Shown one piece after another: positions 14,846-23,569 of a stretch of DNA of 32,200 nt. The notes under the pieces are model-generated. The model searched no databases. It saw nothing but the letters and a program-made list of their open reading frames with translations, and was not told the origin of the DNA. The stretch is from a bacterium (lineage in GTDB: Bacteria; Actinomycetota; Acidimicrobiia; Spongiisociales; ZC4RG35), in the NCBI GenBank assembly GCA_024638655.1, contig JAHEJW010000005.1, forward strand, positions 94,155 through 126,354, written 5' to 3'. Position 1 is the stretch's first letter. The number at the start of each line of letters is the position of its first letter. Both the position numbers and the translations under genes were made by a program.

Positions 14846-16045
14846 ATGGGGACTCCCCGACTGCAGATTCGCCCGGACAACCCCGATTTCCTGGACTTGC
14901 CATGGGGGGAGCCGATCGACGACTGGAACCATGACCGGCTCGTGAAGATGCCTAGGGGCGTTCATCGTCACTCGGTCGTGTTCGTGGCCTACGACGAAGG
15001 CGTCTACGCCATCAAGGAATTGCCGGTCCGGGTGGCCCGCAACGAATACCAGGTGCTTGGAGCGATTCAGGAGCTGACACACAGAGCGGCTGAGCCGGCC
15101 GGACTCATGGAGAGGACGTGGCTGGACCCCCATGACGAGCCGTCGGCCGCGGTGATCACGAGGTACGTGGAACACGCGTTCCCCTTTCGATCTCTGGTCT
15201 CCGGGCCCGGTTTTGGGGCGAGGCGAAGGCAGATAGTCGATGCCTTGGCCAGCCTGATGGTGGAGCTCCACTTGAGCGGCTTCTTCTGGGGAGACTGCTC
15301 GTTGTCGAACGCGCTGTACCGCTACGACGCAGGTGAGATCGAGTCGATCATGATCGACGCCGAGACCTCGGAGATCCACAATCGCCTCAGCAGAGGGCAG
15401 CGCGAGCACGACATCGCCATACTCACCGAGAACCTGGCCGGCGAGATGGCGGATATCGCTGTGATGAGTGGTGCCGATCTCGATCACGCCGATCTGTGGC
15501 TCGGCGAAGACATCGCCACCGGGTACCACGCACTTTGGACCGAGTTGAACGAAGAGCTGGTCATTACAGCCGATGAGGGCTATCGCATAAGGGAGAGGAT
15601 CAGCCGCCTCAACGACCTCGGCTTCTCGGTTCACGACGTCGAGATCGAGCCGACATCTGAGGGACGATTGGTGAGGATGAAGACGCGGGTTGGGGGGAGG
15701 ACCTTCAACTCCGATCGTCTTGCCGCCGTCGCCGGCATCGACGCATCGGAGAACCAGGCGCGGGTGATCCTTGGCGATCTGAGCTACTTCCTCGCCAAGA
15801 ACGAGTTTGACTCCCGGACGCAGAAGGCCGTTGGGGTTTTCCAATGGATGACCACGGTCTTTCAACCGCTGATCGACCGAATCTCAGAGATTTGGCATGG
15901 CGAAGATCCCCTTCAGGGGTACTGCGACTTCCTCCACCACCGGATGAGCTTGGCAACCGTTAGAGGGAGAGACGTCTCCAACGAGGAGGCATTCGAATCC
16001 TGGGTAGAAAGCGGATTCCCGGGATTCCCGCTGAAGGGCGATTGA
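14846..16045 (+). CDS. DUF4032 protein with a kinase-like domain
   Basis: The 399-residue protein looks like a small-molecule or lipopolysaccharide-type kinase fused to DUF4032. Kinase-like residues are visible: Lys57 (YAIKELPV), Glu67 (NEYQVLG), His142, Asp150 and Asn155 in the catalytic loop (HLSGFFWGDCSLSNALY), and Asp171 (MIDAETSE) in place of DFG. The C-terminal half (SEIHNRLSRGQREHDI onward) is the DUF4032 region. The substrate is unknown, and phosphotransfer has not to my knowledge been shown for this group. It follows the frameshifted lipoprotein closely and converges with the ABC ATPase gene with 9 bp between them. Confidence 0.88.
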   Translation: MGTPRLQIRPDNPDFLDLPWGEPIDDWNHDRLVKMPRGVHRHSVVFVAYDEGVYAIKELPVRVARNEYQVLGAIQELTHRAAEPAGLMERTWLDPHDEPSAAVITRYVEHAFPFRSLVSGPGFGARRRQIVDALASLMVELHLSGFFWGDCSLSNALYRYDAGEIESIMIDAETSEIHNRLSRGQREHDIAILTENLAGEMADIAVMSGADLDHADLWLGEDIATGYHALWTELNEELVITADEGYRIRERISRLNDLGFSVHDVEIEPTSEGRLVRMKTRVGGRTFNSDRLAAVAGIDASENQARVILGDLSYFLAKNEFDSRTQKAVGVFQWMTTVFQPLIDRISEIWHGEDPLQGYCDFLHHRMSLATVRGRDVSNEEAFESWVESGFPGFPLKGD

Positions 16046-16054
16046 GACCGGAGC

Positions 16055-17284
16055 TCAGGCGGAGGCCGAAGCCCCCTGCTTCACTCCGATGCGGTCGCCC
16101 TCGACCGGATCGAAGAACAGCATCTTGTCGTTGTCCACCGTCAACTCAACGGTGTCGCCGTGACGTACGCGGACATCCGGGCTCACCCGAGCCACGAAAT
16201 TGGTCGTGTCGCCCAATGAAGAAGCATCCTGGCCACTGTCAGCCAGCAATTCCTCGATGTCGGGTGTGACCACCGGGTGCTTGTCGATCCCGAAGTGGAT
16301 GTAGGTGTCTGCTCCCAACATCTCGGTCACATCGACCGTCACGCTCATGGATCGCTCAGGGTCAGGGCCGGAAATGGAGGCTGACTCGAGGTCGCTTGGC
16401 CGGATGCCAACCACGAGCTCTTTGCCCATCCAGCCTTCCAGGCCCGGATGCTTGTCGAGCGATTTCTTGCCGACGAGAACACGGGTATTGGGAAGCACCG
16501 CGTAAACCCTGTCGCCGTCGGCCTCGAGATGGCCATACGTGAGGTTCATGGCTGGGCTCCCGATGAAGCCTGCCACGAACAGGTTGTCGGGATTGTTGTA
16601 GAGCTCAGTCGGCGGCCCCACTTGCTGAAGATTGTATGGCGCCCTGGGTGAGACCGCCCGAAGGACGGCGACCCTGTCACCGAGGGTCATCGCCTCCACC
16701 TGATCATGGGTGACGTATACGGTCGTCGTCCCCAACCGTGCGTGGAGCCTCTCCAGCTCGGACCGCATCTGCACCCTCAGCTTGGCGTCGAGGTTGGAGA
16801 GCGGCTCATCCATGAGGTAGGCGGCTGGCTCGCGAACAATGGCTCGACCCATTGCCACGCGTTGGCGCTGGCCGCCCGAGAGGGCCTTTGGCTTGCGGCC
16901 GAGCAGGTCTCGGATCTCGAGGACGTCCGCCGCCTCGTGAACCCGCCGCTCGATCTCGCCCTTTTCCATCTTTCGAAGCTTGAGCCCGAAAGCCATGTTG
17001 TCGAACACGCTCATGTGCGGGTAGAGGGCGTAGTTCTGAAAGACCATGGCAATGTCACGATCTTTCGGGGGTATGTCATTCACCACCCGGTCACCGATCC
17101 TCATCGTTCCCTCGGAGATCTCCTCGAGCCCGGCAATCATCCTGAGAATCGTCGACTTACCACATCCTGACGGACCGACCAGCACGAGGAACTCCCCATC
17201 CATGATCTCGAGATCCACTCCGCCGACCGCGCGACTTCCACCGTCGTAGATCTTCCCCAGTCCCGTCATCGTGATGGCTGCCAT
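16055..17284 (-). CDS. Sugar ABC transporter ATPase (UgpC/MsmK/AglK class)
   Basis: The 409-residue protein powers carbohydrate import. Walker A is GPSGCGKST (37-45), the Q loop FQNYALYPH, the signature LSGGQ (135-139), Walker B YLMDEPLSNLD (from 156) and the switch His in VTHDQ (His193). The C-terminal regulatory domain (about 240-409) contains FVAGFIGSPAMN, typical of the multi-sugar class. Between RVAVL and LQQVGPP lies an unusual insert (RAVSPRAPYN, about 209-218) where relatives have a short KDG-type turn. It lies 65 bp downstream of the GH13 gene, matching the A-K order of agl loci. Confidence 0.95.
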   Translation of the reverse strand: MAAITMTGLGKIYDGGSRAVGGVDLEIMDGEFLVLVGPSGCGKSTILRMIAGLEEISEGTMRIGDRVVNDIPPKDRDIAMVFQNYALYPHMSVFDNMAFGLKLRKMEKGEIERRVHEAADVLEIRDLLGRKPKALSGGQRQRVAMGRAIVREPAAYLMDEPLSNLDAKLRVQMRSELERLHARLGTTTVYVTHDQVEAMTLGDRVAVLRAVSPRAPYNLQQVGPPTELYNNPDNLFVAGFIGSPAMNLTYGHLEADGDRVYAVLPNTRVLVGKKSLDKHPGLEGWMGKELVVGIRPSDLESASISGPDPERSMSVTVDVTEMLGADTYIHFGIDKHPVVTPDIEELLADSGQDASSLGDTTNFVARVSPDVRVRHGDTVELTVDNDKMLFFDPVEGDRIGVKQGASASA

Positions 17285-17349
17285 TGTTGCTTACTCCCTG
17301 AACGCTGATTCGTGACAAACAACCATAGCGAGTGGGCGCGCGTCGTGAC

Positions 17350-18963
17350 TCAGTCGTGCCCGATCAGGACTCCCTCGTAGGGCGAGAGATCGACACCTTC
17401 TGCAAAGAACTCTGTCCTTGTCGGGTCTGATGTGGACACCAGGACCCGACCGGGGCTGATCCGGACCCGCTGCGAGTCATCGGAGAGGTTGAGCACAACG
17501 GTCTTGGTGTCAGTGTCGGACTCTCGCCGATAGGCGAGCACATCGCCGCGCGACTCAGGGTGAGAGAGGTACGAGCCGAACCTCAGCGCCGGGGAGCCTC
17601 TGCGGATTTCCAGAATCTTGCGATACAGGTTGAGCATCGAAGATGGATCGGCGAGCTCGACCTCGACGTTTCTCCGTTCGTGGTCAGGAGCCAGAGGCAG
17701 CCACGGCTCGTTGGAACCGAAGCCGGCATCGGGAGCGGCCGACCATTGCATCGGCGATCTGCAGCCATCGCGATTGAGGAACGGTTGGTTGATCCCCCAC
17801 GGGTCCTTGATATCTTCCACCGGTTCTTCGGTGTCGACCATCCCCAACTCGTCGCCGTAGTAGATGAACGGCGTGCCCCTCAGCGTGAGCATGAGGAGAG
17901 CTGCCAGGCGCGCCGCCGGCTCGCCCACGCGGGTGGCCAAGCGAATCTCGTCGTGGTTTCCGAAAGTCCAGTTCGTCCAACCCCCGACCGGGATGTGCCA
18001 GAGAACCGCTTCGATGGTCACCCGAAGCTCGGCTGCGCCCCAACCTGACGCCATCAAGTGGAAGTTGAACGGCATGCTCAACTGGTCGAGTTTCTCCCCG
18101 TAATAGGAAGCCCATTCTGAAAGATCGAACACGTGGATCTCGCCAACGCTCATCGGGTCTTGGGGGTAGAGGTCCAGGACTTCCCTGAATCTGCGGTGAG
18201 CGGAATGAACGTCGCTGTGGCCCAAGTCATAGAGGTGGACGAAGCGGTCAAACTCGCCCATGTCCTTCCATGGACGTACATAGTCGTGAGGTGTTGGAGG
18301 ATTGTCCCTGCCCTCGGGGTCTTTCATTATCTGGTGGGCGGCATCGACCCGAAACCCGTCGACACCCCGGTCCAGCCAGAACCTCGCCACGTCCAGCATG
18401 GCGTCCACGACCTCGGGATTGCGCCAATTCAGATCTGGCTGCTCAGGGAGGAAGGTATGGCGGTAGTACTGACCGGTCTCCGAATCCAAGGCCCATGCGG
18501 GCCCGCCGAACACGCTGACCCAGTTGTTGGGCGGTGATCCATCGGATTTGGGATCTCGCCACACATACCAATCGCGCTTTGCGCTCGTTCTGGAGGTTCT
18601 CGACTCGTCGAACCACGGATGCTGATCGGAGGTGTGGTTCATCACGTAGTCGAGTATCAGCCGCATCCCGCGCCGATGGACTTCCTCTATCAGCCGCTCG
18701 GCGGTGGCCAAGTCTCCAAACAACGGGTCGACATCTGTGTGGTCCGCAATGTCGTATCCCCAGTCGGCCATTGGGCTCTTGAAGAACGGCGACAGCCAGA
18801 TCGCGTCCACGCCGAGCGTTGAGCTGAGGTAATCGAGTTTGGAGATGACTCCCTCTAGGTCTCCGTAGCCGTCCCCGTTCGAGTCAGCGAAGCTGAGGGG
18901 GTAGATCTGATAGAAGACAGCCGTCTGCCACCAATGCCCGTTGTTCCCACTCGATCCAACCAC
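17350..18963 (-). CDS. GH13 alpha-glucosidase (AglA/oligo-1,6-glucosidase-like)
   Basis: The 537-residue enzyme has the GH13 (beta/alpha)8 motifs: GVDAIWLSPFFKSPMADWGY and LDYVMNHTSDQHPWF, nucleophile Asp207 in GFRVDAAHQ, acid/base Glu275 in VGEIHVFD, and His337-Asp338 in NWTFGNHDE. The pattern fits intracellular alpha-glucosidases acting on short alpha-glucosides (maltose, sucrose, trehalulose, isomaltose); exact specificity cannot be read. There is no signal peptide, consistent with hydrolysis after import. The GTG start lacks a clear ribosome-binding site. It lies next to the transporter ATPase and close to the E, F and G components. Confidence 0.93.
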   Translation of the reverse strand: MVGSSGNNGHWWQTAVFYQIYPLSFADSNGDGYGDLEGVISKLDYLSSTLGVDAIWLSPFFKSPMADWGYDIADHTDVDPLFGDLATAERLIEEVHRRGMRLILDYVMNHTSDQHPWFDESRTSRTSAKRDWYVWRDPKSDGSPPNNWVSVFGGPAWALDSETGQYYRHTFLPEQPDLNWRNPEVVDAMLDVARFWLDRGVDGFRVDAAHQIMKDPEGRDNPPTPHDYVRPWKDMGEFDRFVHLYDLGHSDVHSAHRRFREVLDLYPQDPMSVGEIHVFDLSEWASYYGEKLDQLSMPFNFHLMASGWGAAELRVTIEAVLWHIPVGGWTNWTFGNHDEIRLATRVGEPAARLAALLMLTLRGTPFIYYGDELGMVDTEEPVEDIKDPWGINQPFLNRDGCRSPMQWSAAPDAGFGSNEPWLPLAPDHERRNVEVELADPSSMLNLYRKILEIRRGSPALRFGSYLSHPESRGDVLAYRRESDTDTKTVVLNLSDDSQRVRISPGRVLVSTSDPTRTEFFAEGVDLSPYEGVLIGHD

Positions 18964-19049
18964 GGAGAGGTCAGACTAGGTAGCCCAACCGCAGCCAATC
19001 AGGCAAGCGACAGAGGATTATTCGGCCCCAGGGTTGCGTTGGCTGAATC

Positions 19050-19526
19050 ATGAGCCGGCTTCAAGCAGGATTGCTCGCGTCGGTGCTTTTCATCGGTGCC
19101 TTCGCCCTGGGATACACATTCCTGGGTAGTGAACGCGATGCGACGTCAACCAGCCGGCTTCCGGTCAGCCATGTCGAATACGAGATAGAGCGCGATCCCG
19201 ACGTGCCGTCTCTACCTTTCGACGACAACCCCGATCCCGATCAATGCGGCATTCCTGTTCAATGGGGCAGCAGCGACAACCAGGGATGGCTCACCGGCGT
19301 GTGGGAGGGTGAGCTCATCCAGCCCGAGGTCTTGGTCTACAACAGCCACCTGAGGGTCAGCGTCACCGGGTCGGCACCACATGGCAGCGAGGTCGAGATA
19401 GTCATGTACCAGCAGAATCCGGTGCTCAACTACTACTTCGTCAAGATTCCCGGCGAGCCTGGTCAAGAGGGGTGGGTTCCCGAGCCGTTCCTGTCCTTCG
19501 AGCCCGTGGAGATTCGGGACAACTGA
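19050..19526 (+). CDS. Secreted or anchored protein of unknown function
   Basis: The 158-residue protein has one N-terminal hydrophobic segment (about 5-26, AGLLASVLFIGAFALGYTFL) and an acidic extracytoplasmic part with no family I recognise. The C-terminal portion (VYNSHLRVSVTGSAPHG, IVMYQQNPVLNYYFVKIPGE, QEGWVPEPFLSF) alternates like a small beta-barrel and faintly resembles a bacterial SH3 domain. It diverges from the GH13 gene and precedes a membrane protein by 21 bp on the same strand, probably as a two-gene unit that interrupts the sugar-uptake locus. Confidence 0.75.
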   Translation: MSRLQAGLLASVLFIGAFALGYTFLGSERDATSTSRLPVSHVEYEIERDPDVPSLPFDDNPDPDQCGIPVQWGSSDNQGWLTGVWEGELIQPEVLVYNSHLRVSVTGSAPHGSEVEIVMYQQNPVLNYYFVKIPGEPGQEGWVPEPFLSFEPVEIRDN

Positions 19527-19547
19527 GTCGGTCGTAGTGTTCGCCTG

Positions 19548-20066
19548 GTGAAGGAGACGATCGAGGCGCAGCCTTCGGCAAAGAGGCGTTGGCTCGCAGT
19601 GTTGCTCGCCACGGTCCTGATGGTGCTGTCCTACCTGCTCTTCATCTATGCGTTTGCGGCCGCTTCGGGCGAGGAGACCGTCTATGCCGGTGCCCTTCTA
19701 GGCATAGCCCTCGGGCTCGTCCCGGGGGTCTTTGCGGTGGCGGCATTCCTGTCGGCGCACCCACGGACGTTGCTCGCCACAATCGGAGCTACAGGTCTCT
19801 GGTTCGTCATCGCCGGGCCGATAGGGATCGGAAGCCTCCCCGCCGGCCTCGTGGCCGGGTTTGGTTCAGGTGGGATCTTCGCCTATCGGCTCGGGCCAGA
19901 TCACACCCGCGGGAGCAGGGCTGCTGCCGTCGCCATCACCGTCGTCTATGTGCTGGTCCTGCAGCGCCTCATGCCCGAGGTAGGACTCTTTGCGGGCGCA
20001 CCCCTGCCTTTCTTGGCGATCGCGCTTGCGGACCTCTACAGAGAGCGCTTCCCCATCCGCACGTGA
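19548..20066 (+). CDS. Integral membrane protein of unknown function
   Basis: The 172-residue protein has about five or six predicted membrane segments (WLAVLLATVLMVLSYLLFIY, YAGALLGIALGLVPGVFAVA, a Gly-rich FVIAGPIGIGSLPAGLVAGF pair, AVAITVVYVLVLQ and a short final one) and a short charged N terminus. No transporter or enzyme signature is visible. The GTG start at 19548 is used because no better start lies within the membrane region. It forms a unit with the preceding secreted protein and converges with the permease gene at a 12-bp gap. Confidence 0.78.
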   Translation: MKETIEAQPSAKRRWLAVLLATVLMVLSYLLFIYAFAAASGEETVYAGALLGIALGLVPGVFAVAAFLSAHPRTLLATIGATGLWFVIAGPIGIGSLPAGLVAGFGSGGIFAYRLGPDHTRGSRAAAVAITVVYVLVLQRLMPEVGLFAGAPLPFLAIALADLYRERFPIRT

Positions 20067-20078
20067 GAGCTCGGCCTG

Positions 20079-21020
20079 TCAGCCCTTGACGGCGCCCGCG
20101 GTCAGACCGCCGATGATCCGCTTCTGGAAGATGAGGACGAGGATGACGAGCGGGATCGTCACCAGCACGGCGGCAGCCATGATCTCCCCGAAGGGCTCCT
20201 GTCTCGCTACCTGACCTGTGAATAGCGCGATGGCGACGGGAATGGTCCGGGCGTCGGGCTCGATGGTCGTAAAGGTGAGGGCGAAGAGGTACTCATTGAC
20301 GGCGGCGATGAAAGCCAACAGGCCCGTGGTGACCAAAGCCGGCGCGGTCAAGGGGAGGAGGATCATCCGAAAGGACTGGAACGGGGTGGCCCCGTCCACC
20401 TGTGCCGACTGAAGGAGGTCCATGGGAAGCTGTTGGAAGAACGACGTGAGCACCCAGACGGTGAACGGAAGCGTGAACAGCATGTACGACAGGATCATCG
20501 AGGGGATCGCTGGGATGCCGAAGTTGAGGATGACGGCGTAGAGACCCGTCAGAACTGCAACCTGGGGGAACATCGTCATCGAGAGGATCAGGTAGAGCGA
20601 AGCCCTCTTCCCCCTGAAACGGAGCTTGCCGAGCGCGAATCCTGCGAACGCCCCGATAACCAGGGCAATGACCGTCACGGTCACCGCAACGATCGTGCTG
20701 TTGATGACGGCCCGGATGAAGGCGTCGTTCTGGAAGACGGCTTCGTAGTTCTGGAACGTGATATCGATTCCGCCAGTAGATGGGTCTCTCGGGATGAAGG
20801 TTCCGGGAGTCATTCTCAGTTGGGGCTCGGTCTTGAGCGACGAGTTGATAGCCCAGTAGAAGGGAAACAAGAGGAAGATTGCGATCAGGACGATCAGAGC
20901 CCAGAACCCCACACGACCCCAACGCTCTTTTCGTTTCCGCTTTCTGACCACCAGCGAGTCAGAGGCGTCGTAGATCTCCTCGGGTGGAGCTGTCACGTCA
21001 GTTGCTTCAGTCATCTTCAC
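20079..21020 (-). CDS. Carbohydrate ABC transporter permease (MalG/AglG-like)
   Basis: The 313-residue protein has a basic cytoplasmic N terminus (VVRKRKRKERWGR), six membrane segments, and the EAA-loop motif around 201-224 (DLLQSAQVDGATPFQSFRMI then LLPL), which docks on the ATPase. The early periplasmic segment and final GGLTAGAVKG are typical of MalG-type permeases. It overlaps the upstream permease gene by 14 bp; starts at 21020 (GTG) or 21014 (ATG) are both possible. It is the third gene of a binding protein-permease-permease unit. Confidence 0.94.
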   Translation of the reverse strand: MKMTEATDVTAPPEEIYDASDSLVVRKRKRKERWGRVGFWALIVLIAIFLLFPFYWAINSSLKTEPQLRMTPGTFIPRDPSTGGIDITFQNYEAVFQNDAFIRAVINSTIVAVTVTVIALVIGAFAGFALGKLRFRGKRASLYLILSMTMFPQVAVLTGLYAVILNFGIPAIPSMILSYMLFTLPFTVWVLTSFFQQLPMDLLQSAQVDGATPFQSFRMILLPLTAPALVTTGLLAFIAAVNEYLFALTFTTIEPDARTIPVAIALFTGQVARQEPFGEIMAAAVLVTIPLVILVLIFQKRIIGGLTAGAVKG

Positions 21021-22107
21021 CTATCCCCAGTGACCTGATGTACACCACGGCGAATATGGTGATCAAAAGGAAGATCACCACCGAGGCTGCCGACGAGTAG
21101 CCGAGCCTCTGGCTGTCTATGAGCTCGTAATAGGCGAAGCTGGCCATCGAGTACTTGCTCTGTGCAAAGACGATCTGGAACAAGTCGAAAACCCGAAGTG
21201 CGTCGAGGGTCCTGAAGACGAGCGCAACCGCCAGCGTGGGTCTGAGCAGCGGCAGGGTTATCGAGGTGAACTGATTCCACTTGCTCGCACCATCGACGTC
21301 GGCGGCCTCGTAGAGCTCAGAGGGGATCAGGGCCAGACCTGCCAGCAACAGCAGGGCCATGAACGGAGTCGTCTTCCATACGTCGATGATGATGGCAGCG
21401 GGAAGCTGGAACGATTCGTTGGCCAAGAACGCGGTCTGCCCATCGGTGAGGCCCAAGTTCTGGAAGACGATGTTGAACAACCCGGCTCGAGTGTCGATGA
21501 ACATCCACTCCCAGATCCGCGATGACACCGCAGTGAGAATCGCCCAGGGAACGAGCATCGCAGCCCGCATCGATCCGCGCCCTCTGAAAGGGACATTCAG
21601 CACCAAGGCGATCCCAAGCCCGATGATGACTTCCAAGATGATCGTCGTGACCGTGAAAATGAGGGTGTCGATGATGCTGAGGACGAAATCTGCGTCGGTG
21701 GCCCCCAACACGTACTGATTGCCGAACAATCCGAACGTGAACACCTCTCGATAGGCGCGCGGCTGGCGAGGTAGCACCTGGACGGGCGACAGGTACTCGG
21801 GTTCTCCCGTATCTGGATCGATGACCGGCTGGCCGCTGTCGTCGAGCTCCTGTGGTAGCTCGGCAAAGGTGATGCTCAGGAGGTCTGAGTAGTTCTGGAA
21901 GCCAACGAAATCGGTTTCGACCTCACTGGCGAATGTGTCGTTGGTGAAGCTGGAGTAGAAGACCGATCCAAGGGGATAGAACGCGATCGCAAGAAGGATG
22001 ACGAGGGTGGGCACCAGCAGCCAGTAGGCGAGTCGCTGCTCTCCTTTGGCTAGCTCAGACTGCGATCCCTTCTTCTCCTTGGCCTTTTCCTCTGTCGCTA
22101 GCGCCAA
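21007..22107 (-). CDS. Carbohydrate ABC transporter permease (MalF/AglF-like)
   Basis: The 366-residue protein has an N-terminal membrane segment (YWLLVPTLVILLAIAFYP), a long extracytoplasmic insert (about 60-140, with VIDPDTGEPEYLSPVQVLP) typical of AglF-type permeases, and the EAA loop at about 267-290 (EAADVDGASKWNQF then LPLLRP). The TTG start at 22107 has a good GGAGGAAG site just upstream. It pairs with the MalG-like permease to form the sugar channel. A 115-bp gap with a strong hairpin separates it from the binding-protein gene. Confidence 0.94.
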   Translation of the reverse strand: MALATEEKAKEKKGSQSELAKGEQRLAYWLLVPTLVILLAIAFYPLGSVFYSSFTNDTFASEVETDFVGFQNYSDLLSITFAELPQELDDSGQPVIDPDTGEPEYLSPVQVLPRQPRAYREVFTFGLFGNQYVLGATDADFVLSIIDTLIFTVTTIILEVIIGLGIALVLNVPFRGRGSMRAAMLVPWAILTAVSSRIWEWMFIDTRAGLFNIVFQNLGLTDGQTAFLANESFQLPAAIIIDVWKTTPFMALLLLAGLALIPSELYEAADVDGASKWNQFTSITLPLLRPTLAVALVFRTLDALRVFDLFQIVFAQSKYSMASFAYYELIDSQRLGYSSAASVVIFLLITIFAVVYIRSLGIGEDD

Positions 22108-22170
22108 ACACTTCCTCCGTCACCGCATACAAGCACAAACGGCCAGGGCGCGTCGAAACCCCGATCGCGC

Positions 22171-22200
22171 GAGGAGGGCCCGCCAAAGCGGGCCCTCCTC
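22171..22200 (-). terminator. Strong GC-rich hairpin between binding-protein and permease genes
   Basis: GAGGAGGGCCCGC (22171-22183), four bases, then its exact complement (22188-22200) form a perfect 13-bp stem with a 4-nt loop. No T-run follows on the transcribed strand, so it is not a classic intrinsic terminator. It lies 22 bp after the binding-protein stop and 63 bp before the permease start. It probably attenuates read-through or protects the binding-protein mRNA, giving more binding protein than permease. Confidence 0.72.
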
Positions 22201-22222
22201 TGCGTCTAGGTCGAGGTTTCTC

Positions 22223-23569
22223 CTATGGGCTACCGGTGTCGAATCCTGTTTGGTCGACCAGGTCGAGTTCCAGCTCGAGGAAGGCGTCCTCGGCGTCGGC
22301 ACTTCCGGTCAGCACACTGTGGACCGAATTGAAGAACAGTGACGAGACGTCGCTGTAGTTCGGCGCCGTGACCGTCGACGGACGAGCCACCGCGTTGGTG
22401 AACACGTCGAAGAGGTCTCCGAAGAACGGGCTGGCCTCGAGGACCTCCGCATCTTCGTAGAGCGACTCGATCGTCGGATTCAGCGAGTAGTCGATTGCAC
22501 GCCGCTTCTGCTCGGACTCACCAGCCATGAAGAAGGCGAGTTTCGCCGCCTCTTCAGGGTGCTCCGAGTACTTGGAGACGGCCAACTGCCATCCGCCAAG
22601 CGTCGCAGCGCTCTGGCCCGAAGTTGCACCGGGGAGCGGCGAGACGTCGAACATACCGGCGATTTCACTGTCATCGGCATTGCCCAGTGAGAAGGCATAC
22701 GGCCAATTGCGCATGAACGCCGCGTTTCCGGCCTGCCACACACCCCGGGCGTCTTCCTCACCGTACGACGTGACACCTGGAGGCGAGATCGTTCCGACCC
22801 ATCCAGCGGCCTGATTGACGACCTCGATTGCTGCGTCGTTGTTGATCGTGATCGTGCCGTCGGGCTCGATGATCGATCCACCGCCAGCGGAGGCGACCCA
22901 CTCGAGAGCGTCGCAAGTCAGGCCCTCGTAGGCATTGCCCTGCCAGACAAAGCCCCAGAAGTCCTGGTTGCCGTCGGCCCGCTCGCCTTCTTGGATGGTT
23001 GTTGCAGCAGCCTCGAGCTCAGCCCATGTCTCGGGTGGGTCGAGGTTGTACTTCTCCAGCAAGTCGGTGCGGTAGTAGAGCAATCCAGCGTCTGTGAACC
23101 ACGGGACTCCGAGCAGCTTGCCGTCAACAGTGTTGTTCTCGACAATCGCTGGGAAATGCCCGGCAACTTCATCTGCGCCCCCGTACTCGTTGAGATCGAT
23201 CAGATGCTCGGCGAGGTCGCCGGGCCAGATGACATCGATCTGAAATACGTCGCCTTCAGGGGACTGTGCTTCAAACAGCTGTAGGTACTGTCCGAGTCGG
23301 TCTTCAACGAAGTCCGGCGTGGCAACCACTTCGACGGTGATGCCAGGGTTCTGTTCCATGAACAGGTCGGCCGCGATCTCGTTCGACTCGAACTCGGCCC
23401 CCACGTTTCCGGAGAGAATGCGGAGAGTTATCTCCTCCCCATCTCCTCCGTCGCCTGCCTGAGTGGTGTCGGTGCCGCCATCTTCTGTGGTGTCGGTTCC
23501 TCCGTCACCACCACAGGCCGCCAGCACCAACATCAGGGCGATGAGGGCTACTAACCAGTTTCTTTTCAT
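22223..23569 (-). CDS. Extracellular sugar-binding lipoprotein (MalE/AglE-like)
   Basis: The protein is 448 residues from the ATG at 23569, with a lipoprotein signal (MKRNWLVALIALMLVLAAC, Cys19), an acidic Thr/Gly linker, and the type-I solute-binding fold of the sugar family: NPGITVEVVATPDFVEDRLG, VFQIDVIWPGDLAEHL, GVPWFTDAGLLYYRTDLLEK, GVWQAGNAAFMRNWPYAF, and LGGWQLAVSKYSEHPEEAAK. It captures the sugar and delivers it to the permeases encoded downstream. The start is chosen for its AGGAGG site just upstream. The 191-bp upstream gap should hold the operon promoter. The ligand is likely an alpha-glucoside, by context. Confidence 0.94.
   Translation of the reverse strand: MKRNWLVALIALMLVLAACGGDGGTDTTEDGGTDTTQAGDGGDGEEITLRILSGNVGAEFESNEIAADLFMEQNPGITVEVVATPDFVEDRLGQYLQLFEAQSPEGDVFQIDVIWPGDLAEHLIDLNEYGGADEVAGHFPAIVENNTVDGKLLGVPWFTDAGLLYYRTDLLEKYNLDPPETWAELEAAATTIQEGERADGNQDFWGFVWQGNAYEGLTCDALEWVASAGGGSIIEPDGTITINNDAAIEVVNQAAGWVGTISPPGVTSYGEEDARGVWQAGNAAFMRNWPYAFSLGNADDSEIAGMFDVSPLPGATSGQSAATLGGWQLAVSKYSEHPEEAAKLAFFMAGESEQKRRAIDYSLNPTIESLYEDAEVLEASPFFGDLFDVFTNAVARPSTVTAPNYSDVSSLFFNSVHSVLTGSADAEDAFLELELDLVDQTGFDTGSP

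Noticed and set aside
14840-15865. Long minus-strand open frame of 341 codons
   Set aside because: It is antisense to the well-supported DUF4032 gene and shows no domain; the high GC content makes long antisense frames common.
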